Source: Paenibacillus beijingensis (GTDB lineage: Bacteria; Bacillota; Bacilli; Paenibacillales; Paenibacillaceae). Taken from it: a DNA stretch of 64,000 nucleotides. A program made the position numbers and the translations under genes. The notes beneath the pieces were generated by a model. That model did no database searches, was not told where the DNA came from, and saw nothing but the letters and a program-made list of their open reading frames with translations. Positions 25,716 through 33,128 of the stretch are shown here, in pieces; position 1 is the first letter of the stretch, and every line of letters starts with the position of its first letter. Location of the stretch: contig NZ_CP011058.1 in assembly GCF_000961095.1 (NCBI RefSeq), positions 2,306,001-2,370,000 of the forward strand, read 5' to 3'.

Positions 25716-25856
25716 GGTGACACCTCCTTTTTTACAGTGGGCAACAAGCTATAGTTTCCCGTTTCGCTTGCTTTTTATGCAGCGCGGCGGCTCTCGATCA
25801 AGGATGGCAATCGGATGCGCGATCGATTACACTTTGGGGAAAGGAGTGGATATGCC

Positions 25857-26024
25857 ATGACGACCCGGATCTTTACGCCAAGCGAAGCGAATGCATTACT
25901 GCCGGAGCTGATCAAGGACCTGCACCAATTGCAAGCCTTAACGCGTCAGTTCGAGGAGCGCTACCGGGAACTGCAGTCGAGGAAGGCGACCTACGCACAG
26001 TCGGCCGGACTCCCGGCATATTAA
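25857..26024 (+). pseudogene. DUF2203 family protein, N-terminal fragment
   Basis: Codes for 55 residues beginning MTTRIFTPSEANALLPEL, the conserved start of DUF2203 proteins, with the usual coiled stretch (LTRQFEERYRELQSRKATYAQ), then stops at LPAY. AAAGGAG precedes the ATG. The matching C-terminal part lies 2.6 kb away at about 28630-28850 on the same strand. The gene has therefore been split by inserted AT-rich DNA. Confidence 0.75.
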
Positions 26025-26087
26025 ATACGTACAATCCTCTGGGATGGCGGCAATGAAAGTCTATCTGCCACCCAACCGAATTTCTCC

Positions 26088-27114
26088 ATGTCAACAAACG
26101 TAATGGCAGCAGATGTAAAAGAAAAAGAATCAAATGCTACAATCGTGTCTGTAGCAACTGCGATGAATGTAGCAGAAACCTTTATTAAAAGTTCGAATTA
26201 TAACCAAAAATGGAGCCAAACACAGCTAGTATTTTTCGAAAACCTGTATGATATTGATGAGAGTCTACTAGGTTATTATTTTATCGTACGAGATAATGGC
26301 GAATCCATCGGACATATCATCGTATCGGCGACGGAAGATAGGGGACCGGTTCTCCAATACGGTGACGGAGCATCGAACTCGAAAAAAACGGGCTTAAAAG
26401 CGTATTACGTCGGAGGTATTATACATGAAAAAAATGCAGCCGACGTCATACAGAAAGCTAAAACTAAGAACATTGATCTTAAACCCATGGCCTCGAATTC
26501 GGAAATCAGCAGGTCTGAATGGGAGAGCTCGAAGTCCGATATAGTCGCGTTATCCAGTCCTATTTCTAAGGAATGAGCGTTACAAGAATCTGGCAAAGAT
26601 CTTCTGGAATAACGAATCAAGATTCGGCGTGCGGTCCGACTTCCGGGGCGATGGCGGCAAATTATCTGGCTGGAATTGGTCATAACTACGGAGCTCAACG
26701 TATTATGGAAGTAACTCTGCACTCGTTAATCATCTCTATTCAGAAATGGGTACTACCATATTCGGGACCAGCTTAGCTGATTTTAGTGTGGGCTTGTTGG
26801 ATCATTTAAGACATAACGGGGAAAATTGGGTTGGAACTGAATACCGGGGAACCGACAGCATGGCATGGTATGCGTATACTTCCTCGATCGATAATAATTT
26901 GCCTGTCGGAATTCGTTTTGATTATTGGATTTCGGATACCACCTACACAAATTATCATTTTGTACTCGGTAATGGTTATGTGATGTACACACAAAACTAC
27001 TTCGGTTTTAAAGACCCTGATTCCGGTCAAAACAATACTGGAACGATTTATAGAGTGTGGAGCGATAATGATCAGGATATCGGTTTCCTTGCTCTGTTTA
27101 AACAGCAGCTATAA
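26088..27114 (+). pseudogene. Decayed secreted C39-like (papain-fold) peptidase with prodomain
   Basis: Three consecutive pieces in three frames form one protein. Piece one (26088-26576) is a streptopain/Spi-like prodomain, preceded by what looks like the tail of a signal peptide (NVMAADVKEK). Piece two (26573-about 26700) has the catalytic-Cys block DSACGPTSGAMAANYL. Piece three (about 26700-27114) has the His block NYHFVLGNGYVMY. Two frameshifts (near 26570 and 26700) and a missing signal-peptide start make it inactive. Its base composition is much poorer in GC than the flanks. Confidence 0.7.
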
Positions 27115-27158
27115 GAACGAAAAGAGAATCGATAACCGGTATAGGAGTGAATTAAAGA

Positions 27159-27638
27159 ATGTCGACGAAAAAAAGAGACGTCATCGTATTCGGTATTTCG
27201 TCCAGCTTAAGCGCGCTCTTATTTTTTCTGGCCTATCTGTTCACTTTGAAGTACCGAGGAACAAGCCATGGCATTTCCGGTAACGGGAATCTAGGGCTGA
27301 TGTTCATCTTTCCTGCTATTCCCATCTATATTGTAGCGTTAATATATACTTATCGGACAAGCCGACAACTCCCTCTAGGGCCAGGGATGACGAAACTATC
27401 ATTAATTGGATTAACCTTGTTGATAGTTGCATGCACTTATGGGGAATATGCCATGATCAATCGGCTTCTTCATCACTTAGGAGGGGGGACAAACGATCCC
27501 AACTCCGTCATTTATCGATATTCTTTTCTTAATCAATACACTAACAAGTTGTTTTTTAATGCGTACACATTTATGACAGGGTTATCTTTTGCTTCCGTGA
27601 TTGCATTTGTCTTAAGAAAAGGGCAAAAGATCCGATAG
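27159..27638 (+). CDS. Hypothetical four-segment membrane protein (159 aa)
   Basis: Four hydrophobic segments (about residues 8-30, 47-64, 80-97, 135-152) and a basic C-terminus. TAGGAG lies 12 bases before the ATG, a rather long spacing. It is intact, unlike the genes on either side, and starts 44 bases after the decayed peptidase, suggesting a former two-gene unit. No family is recognised. AT-rich codon use unlike the core genes. Confidence 0.55.
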   Translation: MSTKKRDVIVFGISSSLSALLFFLAYLFTLKYRGTSHGISGNGNLGLMFIFPAIPIYIVALIYTYRTSRQLPLGPGMTKLSLIGLTLLIVACTYGEYAMINRLLHHLGGGTNDPNSVIYRYSFLNQYTNKLFFNAYTFMTGLSFASVIAFVLRKGQKIR

Positions 27639-27657
27639 TCTTACACAAACAGAGAAT

Positions 27658-27703
27658 ACAAAAACAGCCATGGTTCGCTCATTAGCGTCATGGCCGTTTT
27701 TGT
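27658..27703. terminator. Bidirectional terminator in the AT-rich insert
   Basis: ACAAAAAC and GTTTTTGT arms (27658-27665 with 27696-27703), then GCCATG/CATGGC pairing and an inner CGCT/AGCG stem. It serves the plus-strand membrane gene and the minus-strand pseudogene. Bases 27704-27948 show no gene. Confidence 0.7.
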
Positions 27704-27948
27704 ACTCATGTTACCATAATGATAAACCATTTTGGAAAAACTCTAAGTCCGTCTATGCTACTCGTATGATGAACATCCAAAAAAGTATACTTTCCAACAT
27801 TATAATCTTTTTCGATGATTAACTTCTCCACTTTTGACACCGCCATAAAAAAGTTAGTTGTATTGTCCTAGCGTTTAAGGTCAAACTTGTCTTGAATGGA
27901 ATGACCGATGTAATAAGGAACCTTTATCATTTTGGTTCAGTTTAGTAT

Positions 27949-28480
27949 TTAGTCTGTTTCTTCTTGATAAATAAATGGAGTTAGCTCAACATCACTGGCC
28001 CATCTCATTCCAGATACTTCGGCAGCTAAACTACGATGGTTTCCCCAATTAAACACATTGACATTTGCTAAATCAAGATAGGGTATCGAATTAATACTTT
28101 GAGAATTGCAAGCTGGGGCATGGGTAAAAATATTCAATCTTTCAGCTGCAGAAATTAAATATTCCCATTCTTATTTGATGGAGTAACCGTTCCACATAAT
28201 CGGCCAACATAAACTTCGACGTTATTTGCGTCCTTGTTGAAAGACCAAGTTTCTTGATTGATTCGGGTACAAAATGACTGCTGTGATGCCTTTCCGATAT
28301 AAATCAACTCACTTGGTCCGTATAGAGGATGTGAGCCGTATATCTGATAAAGGCCATAATCCCTTGTTCATCATTCAACATATGGAGTTGATTTAGTTCA
28401 TGTGGACCTTCCCATGAAATATCAATTCTCAGCGTCCGCACCCCTTCATTGTCTTTAAATATGCTTATTGGTTGTGACCA
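27949..28480 (-). pseudogene. Decayed gene with a GIY-YIG-like motif
   Basis: On the minus strand three frames give connected protein-like pieces: RTLRIDISWEGPHELNQLH (about 28440-28330), then PLYGPSELIYIGKASQQSF with VEVYVGRLCGT (about 28340-28170), then the intact C-terminal piece 27949-28137 (PYLDLANVNVFNWGNHRS). The ELIYIGKA..QSF..RI pattern resembles the GIY-YIG nuclease core. At least two frameshifts and a stop codon disrupt it. The family assignment is tentative. Confidence 0.5.
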
Positions 28481-28622
28481 CTTCCATAATTATCATATCA
28501 AATTCGGCTCTTTTTCGTTGGGAAAAGTGAAGATGTTCATTTAACAATAACGTGTCACGAACATCCAATAAAAACGTACACGTATACTTAAACCGATTGG
28601 AGGATAACATGGCAAAGCTTAT

Positions 28623-28850
28623 TTGTTTGGGATTCAGAAGAGCGGAAGCTCGAAGAACGATCTCCGGTTCGCGAACTTCGCGCGCAAGGGCGTGCTGCTC
28701 AAGATGGTCGAGCCCGGATTGATCGACTTTCCGGCGGTTGTGAACGGGGAGAATGTGCTGATCTGCTGGAAGCAAGGGGAGACGCACGTCACCCACTATC
28801 ATGGCTGGCATGACGGGTATCAGGGGCGCAAGCCGCTGCCGGAGTCGTAG
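28623..28850 (+). pseudogene. DUF2203 family protein, C-terminal fragment
   Basis: Encodes RFANFARKGVLLKMVEPG, then LIDFPAVVNGENVLICWKQGE and HYHGWHDGYQGRKPL, the conserved end of DUF2203 proteins, stopping at 28850. Homology begins near 28655; a frameshift just before it is likely, since EERKLEE is readable in another frame at about 28635. It continues the fragment at 25857-26024. Confidence 0.75.
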
Positions 28851-28950
28851 CCGGGAGAGCTGTACCATTGCTTATTTTTCACGGCAGTTGTTGTGGTCTG
28901 TGGTTGCTCGGCCTTTGCTTCTTATTGGAGGACTGGGGCCTGTTGCCCCC

Positions 28951-28993
28951 AAAAAAAGCGTTCCCCCGGCGCAGGTGCCGAAGGGAACGCTTT
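28951..28993 (-). terminator. Terminator of the sugar transporter gene
   Basis: A perfect 11-bp stem (28955-28965 with 28983-28993). On the minus strand it is followed by seven T (28957-28951). Confidence 0.85.
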
Positions 28994-29023
28994 ACCGCAA
29001 TTTTTCAGCTCCCTAACGCCCGT

Positions 29024-30439
29024 CTATCTCGTCGTTGCCGTTCTCGCATTGAAGCTCGCCTCGATTTCTTCCAGCGTTCTGCCCTTCGTTTCGGGCACGA
29101 CGCGCCAGGAGAAGAAAAAAGTGAACAGCGCCAGCGCTGCGAAGATCCAGAACGTGATGGCCGGTCCGGCCGTGCCGAGCAGCGGCGGGAACGACTGCGA
29201 GACGACGTAGTCGGCGATCCACAGCGCCATCGAAGCGATCGCGGTTGCCTTGCCGCGGACGCGGTTCGGGAAAATTTCCGAGAGCATGACCCATACGACC
29301 GGTCCGAGTGAAATGGCGAAAGCGGCGACATACAGCAGCACAAAGATCAGCACCATCCACCCGGACGTCTGTCCGGTTTGAAAAGCGAATCCGATCATAA
29401 ACAGACAGATGGCCATGAGCGCCGAGCCGACAATGAGCAGCGCTTTGCGGCCGGCTTTATCGATGAGCCAGAGGGCGAGGATCGTGAACAGGAAATTGAT
29501 GGCGCCGACGAGTATGGTCTGAATGAGCGCCGAGTTCGTTCCAGCCCCGGTTTCTTTGAAAATTTCCGGCGCATAATACATGACCGCGTTAATGCCGGTC
29601 ACCTGCTGCAAAATGGCGAGCACGATGCCGAGCATGAGCGCAAAGCGCAGACCGGAGCTGAGCCTTTGGCCTTTCGTTTCTTTTTCTTCCTGGAACGAAG
29701 CTTTAATTTCCAGCACTTCCTTGCGGGCCAGCTCCTCGCCGTGAATCCGCAGCAGCACCGGCAGCGATTCCGCGGCGCGTCCCTGCTTGATCAGCCAGCG
29801 CGGGCTTTCCGGCACAAAAAAGAGCAACAGAAGAAACACGACCCCCGGGACGACGCCGATGCCGAACATCCAGCGCCAGGCGGTGGAAACCTGCCAAGCT
29901 TCGCTGCCCGCCCCGGCAATCCAGCGATTGACAAAGTAAACGAGAAAAATGCCTGTTACCGTTGCCATTTGGTTGAATGCGACGAGCCTGCCGCGGTATT
30001 TGGCGGGAGCGATCTCCGCATTATACAGCGGACAAAGCGTGGAGGTGATCCCGATGCCGACTCCGCCGATCATCCGGGCGATGATATATCCGCCAAATGT
30101 GGTTGGGATCGCCGATCCTGCCGATCCGATGATGAACAGGACCGCGGCGGCAATCAGTACTTTTTTGCGGCCGAACCGGTCGCTGAGCACGCCCGATACG
30201 GCGGCGCCGGCGATACAGCCGATAATGAGACTGGAAACGGCCCAGCCGACCGCAAAGTCGCTCAGCACGAAACGTTCGGTCATGAATCCGATTGCACCGG
30301 AGACAACGGCCGTATCGAAGCCGAACAGCAGCCCGCCGATTGCCGCGATCATGGAGACGAGTGTAACAAATTTCATATTTAAGGCGTCTTCCTTGCCGCT
30401 GCCCGTTATCGCATCTTGCTTTCTTTCCGCTGCTTTCAC
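29024..30439 (-). CDS. Sugar porter, major facilitator superfamily
   Basis: 471 residues, 12 predicted membrane spans. It has the sugar-porter signatures: GFDTAVVSGA in span 1, DRFGRKK after span 2, R.GRL in loop 4-5, PESPRWL, QQVTGINAVMYYAP in span 7, and VPETKGRTLEEIE at the end. The closest known types are proton-coupled xylose/arabinose/glucose carriers (XylE, AraE-like); the substrate cannot be set from sequence. A GTG start follows AAAGGAGGA. Alone in its unit, transcribed against its neighbours. Confidence 0.9.
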   Translation of the reverse strand: MKAAERKQDAITGSGKEDALNMKFVTLVSMIAAIGGLLFGFDTAVVSGAIGFMTERFVLSDFAVGWAVSSLIIGCIAGAAVSGVLSDRFGRKKVLIAAAVLFIIGSAGSAIPTTFGGYIIARMIGGVGIGITSTLCPLYNAEIAPAKYRGRLVAFNQMATVTGIFLVYFVNRWIAGAGSEAWQVSTAWRWMFGIGVVPGVVFLLLLFFVPESPRWLIKQGRAAESLPVLLRIHGEELARKEVLEIKASFQEEKETKGQRLSSGLRFALMLGIVLAILQQVTGINAVMYYAPEIFKETGAGTNSALIQTILVGAINFLFTILALWLIDKAGRKALLIVGSALMAICLFMIGFAFQTGQTSGWMVLIFVLLYVAAFAISLGPVVWVMLSEIFPNRVRGKATAIASMALWIADYVVSQSFPPLLGTAGPAITFWIFAALALFTFFFSWRVVPETKGRTLEEIEASFNARTATTR

Positions 30440-30734
30440 TTTCGCAGTCCTCCTTTATTCAATCTTTCTCTCTATATAACCTGTACGTCAAAAATAAAGC
30501 CCTTATATTTGTTGCAAGCAGCCATAAACGGCCGTAAACGGTCATGGCTCATGAACGCCGGAAACGGCGGGAGGAGGGGGCCGCCGCCCGGCTGTAGTAG
30601 CAGATGATTGTGATAGTGTTGCCTGCCCGGTTTCAGGCTATTCATCCCGGGGTAATGATGTCTACCCCCACTCGATATAGTTCTAAAACTCGTCCCTTCT
30701 CCATAGGCTTGTCGTATAGAGGAGGGGACGAGGC

Positions 30735-31019
30735 ATGATCGAGCAGATCAAAGGGCAAAAGCGCCAGGAAGTAAAGATGCTGAACCGCAAGCTGCTGGAA
30801 ATCAGCGGTGTCATGAATGTGGAAAGCTTCGACAACGAGGAGTTTTTGCTCGAAACCGAGCTGGGATTTCTGGCCGTTCGAGGTCAAAATCTTCATATGA
30901 AGCATCTTAGTTTGGAGCAAGGGCTCGTCGCAATCGAGGGACAGGTTCATTCACTCGCCTATCTGGACGGGAATACGTCCGCCAAATCCAAAGGATTGTT
31001 CGGGAAGCTGTTCAAGTGA
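30735..31019 (+). CDS. yabP: Sporulation protein YabP
   Basis: A 94-residue YabP/YqfC-family protein, needed for normal spore coat and cortex formation in B. subtilis (sigma-E regulon). The KRQEVKMLNRKLLEISGVMNV start and LAVRGQNLHMKHLSLEQG core are typical. The ATG follows AGAGGAGGGG. It overlaps yabQ by 4 bases. The 295 bases before it (30440-30734) hold the promoter region of the divergent sugar transporter; no clear sigma-E site was found. Confidence 0.92.
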   Translation: MIEQIKGQKRQEVKMLNRKLLEISGVMNVESFDNEEFLLETELGFLAVRGQNLHMKHLSLEQGLVAIEGQVHSLAYLDGNTSAKSKGLFGKLFK

Positions 31020-31618
31020 GCCTGAATACGCAATGGTGGACGATGGCGATGATGCTGCTGTCGGGATTGGCTATGGGAGCGGTATTCGACGGTTACCGGG
31101 TCATCTCCCATGAGCTGCGCTTCTCCAGGTGGCTGATGCCGGTGCTTGATCTGCTGTACTGGGGGGCGGCAACGCTGACGGTATTCCGGGTGCTGTATGC
31201 CAGCAATAACGGCGAGGTGCGGGCATATGTGTTTCTCGGACTGCTCATCGGCATCGGATTCTACTTTTTGTTGTTCAGCAGGGCCGTCATGGCCGTTGTC
31301 CGCTGGAGCATCGAAGCGGTGCGGCGGCTGATCGCATTTCTGCTTCGCTGCATCGATGTGCTGATCGTGAAGCCTCTCATACTGCTGTACCGGCTTATTC
31401 GCATAATAGCCGGCTTTTTGATCGTCGTTACTATTTTCTTATCCAAACTTGTGCTACAATTGGTACGTCCGCTTTGGCTGCTCGCACGGTGGCTGCTGAG
31501 CCCGCTCGTGAGGCCGCTCGGCGTATGGCTGAGCAGAGCTGCGGCCCGTTTACGGCTGAAGGAAACCGGAATGCGTATCGGCCGGTTTTTGAAGAGGCTG
31601 TGGAACAAGCTGTTTTAA
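31016..31618 (+). CDS. yabQ: Spore cortex biosynthesis protein YabQ
   Basis: 200 residues, with about four membrane segments in the first two-thirds and a basic amphipathic tail (KRLWNKLF end). YabQ is a membrane protein needed for spore cortex formation. It starts at a GTG that overlaps the yabP stop (GTGA), indicating coupled translation. Confidence 0.92.
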   Translation: MSLNTQWWTMAMMLLSGLAMGAVFDGYRVISHELRFSRWLMPVLDLLYWGAATLTVFRVLYASNNGEVRAYVFLGLLIGIGFYFLLFSRAVMAVVRWSIEAVRRLIAFLLRCIDVLIVKPLILLYRLIRIIAGFLIVVTIFLSKLVLQLVRPLWLLARWLLSPLVRPLGVWLSRAAARLRLKETGMRIGRFLKRLWNKLF

Positions 31619-31697
31619 GGCGGCAGTCGTTTCTGCTTGCAGCATGCGGTAATGCGGTAACGGCCACTTTTTCAACGGTTGGGAGGGAATTCGCGTT

Positions 31698-32024
31698 ATG
31701 GCGTCAGCCCCGGTTAATCAGACCACACAGACGACCGTGTATTCCGGCGCGAAACGCCGGCTTCGGATCTGGATGGCCATCATGGCGTTATTTCTTGCTT
31801 GGGCAGGATACAACCTTTTTTCCCAAATGCAGCGCCATTCCGCGGCGGAGGCGAAACTGGCGGCGGCACAGCACAAGATCGACAGCGTCAAGGCGGAAAG
31901 CGCCAAGCTGAACGAACAAATTAAGAAGCTTAACGATCCGGAATATATTTCACAGCTTGCAACCAAAAACCAAGGGCTCGTCAAGCCGGGCGAGAAATCG
32001 CTTCAATTCATCGACAATCCTTAG
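31698..32024 (+). CDS. divIC: Cell division protein DivIC (FtsB family)
   Basis: 108 residues: short cytoplasmic start, one membrane span (about residues 24-42), and an external coiled coil (SAAEAKLAAAQHKIDSVKAE) with NDPEYISQLATKNQGLVKPGE typical of DivIC. It forms a divisome complex with FtsL and DivIB. Start ATG follows GGGAGGG. yabQ-divIC-yabR is the B. subtilis order. Confidence 0.93.
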   Translation: MASAPVNQTTQTTVYSGAKRRLRIWMAIMALFLAWAGYNLFSQMQRHSAAEAKLAAAQHKIDSVKAESAKLNEQIKKLNDPEYISQLATKNQGLVKPGEKSLQFIDNP

Positions 32025-32053
32025 CCCCATAAGGAAATATGGACATCCGTCTG

Positions 32054-32083
32054 TTGACCTTGCTTTTGCGGGTGCGTTATAAT
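32054..32083 (+). promoter_or_regulatory. Sigma-A promoter of yabR
   Basis: TTGACC (32054-32059), an 18-base spacer and a perfect TATAAT (32078-32083), about 100 bases before yabR. Confidence 0.7.
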
Positions 32084-32181
32084 TTGTGGTAGTACCGCCT
32101 CATTTCGGGGTAATTAACATAGGAAGACATCCGTTAGACGGTCATGCTTCGCATAACTTTTAGGGAGGAACATTTTATTTT

Positions 32182-32697
32182 ATGGCAATTGAAGTGGGCG
32201 CCAAATTAGAGGGCAAAGTGACAGGCATTACGCATTTCGGGGCATTCGTCGATTTGTCGGGAGGTGTCACGGGGCTCGTACACATTTCGGAAATTGCCGA
32301 TAACTACGTCAAGGACGTCAAAGATCATCTCAAGCTCGACGACATCGTCAAGGTGAAAGTGATCAATGTGGACAAAGACGGCAAGATCGGACTTTCCATT
32401 AAACAGGCGATTGACCGGCCTGAAGGCCAGCAGCCCCCGCAACGCGAACGTTTTAACAGCGGCGGCGGAGACCGTTTTAACCGCGCTGGCGGTGGCGGTA
32501 ACAGCGGCGGTGGCGGCGGTCGTCCATTCAAACCATCCTCCGGCGGCGGCAGACCTTCTTTTGGAAAACCATCATACGGAAAACCGTCATTCGAGGATAA
32601 GATGTCCCGTTTCCTTAAAGACAGCGAAGAGCGTATTTCGTCCCTTAAGAAAAATACCGAAGGCAAACGCGGCGGTCGCGGAGCCAAGCGGGTATAA
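32182..32697 (+). CDS. yabR: S1-domain RNA-binding protein YabR
   Basis: 171 residues. Residues 1-75 form an S1 RNA-binding domain (GKVTGITHFGAFVDL; GLVHISEIAD; DKDGKIGLSIKQA). About 85-135 is a Gly/Arg/Asn/Phe-rich, disordered region with RPSFGKPSYGKPSF repeats. The tail is basic. Related to the general stress protein GSP13 family. AGGGAGGA precedes the ATG; it has its own promoter and terminator. Confidence 0.92.
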   Translation: MAIEVGAKLEGKVTGITHFGAFVDLSGGVTGLVHISEIADNYVKDVKDHLKLDDIVKVKVINVDKDGKIGLSIKQAIDRPEGQQPPQRERFNSGGGDRFNRAGGGGNSGGGGGRPFKPSSGGGRPSFGKPSYGKPSFEDKMSRFLKDSEERISSLKKNTEGKRGGRGAKRV

Positions 32698-32709
32698 ATG
32701 ACTTTTACG

Positions 32710-32738
32710 AGAGCGGAGCCGGAAGGCTCTGCTCTTTT
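32710..32738 (+). terminator. Terminator of yabR
   Basis: AGAGCGGAGCC pairs with GGCTCTGCTCT (32710-32720 with 32725-32735, one G-T pair), followed by five T. Confidence 0.8.
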
Positions 32739-32860
32739 TGCGTCTTCGGTGATCCTTATTTGCGGCGCTTTGATTCGCAGCCCATCGTTCGACCGAATCG
32801 GCGCCTTCAAAAATAGACCAAAAACTTTTCCCCTGCCCTCCCATAAACCCGACACAATCG

Positions 32861-32903
32861 GACGTCATTTTCGCTGCCGCAAAGCGAAAGGGGACGTTTT
32901 TTT
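32861..32903 (+). terminator. Possible second terminator before spoIIE
   Basis: ACGT and TTCGCT arms pair with AGCGAA and ACGT across internal loops, then seven T. Less regular than the yabR terminator. Otherwise 32739-33028 shows no gene. Confidence 0.45.
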
Positions 32904-33028
32904 GTTGTAAAAATGGTAAAAATTTCACATTTTCACAATGGTGCACAGGCAGCCGGATGCTGCGCCGCCGCTAAGGTTGGCTGCTGTTCCGACAGGCGCC
33001 CGACAAGCCGCGGAGCCCCGTGTTCTTT

Positions 33029-33094
33029 TGTCGGAAAAAACTTTCGTCCCGCCAACGCTTTCTGACAAACTTTATGAAACCGCCCCTCTATAAT
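33029..33094 (+). promoter_or_regulatory. Spo0A-type sigma-A promoter of spoIIE
   Basis: CTGACA (33062-33067) and a perfect TATAAT (33089-33094) are 21 bases apart, the hallmark spacing of Spo0A-activated promoters such as B. subtilis spoIIE and spoIIG. TGTCGGAA (33029-33036) upstream resembles the 0A box TGTCGAA. The -10 overlaps an earlier in-frame ATG (33093), which therefore cannot be the start. Confidence 0.75.
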
Positions 33095-33128
33095 GGGGAT
33101 CACACTAATTCGGAAATGGTGGTGCCGT

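Noticed and set aside
29378..30382. A 334-codon plus-strand frame opposite the sugar porter
   Set aside because: The minus strand encodes a full 12-span transporter with all family motifs; the plus-strand product is a Glu/Asp/Arg/His shadow.
24900..30740. Search for a transposase, integrase, attachment site or CRISPR array in the accessory region
   Set aside because: None was found; only degraded cargo genes and short repeats are visible.
32739..33128. Overlapping frames upstream of spoIIE
   Set aside because: They cover a terminator-like hairpin and the Spo0A-type promoter and show no protein features.
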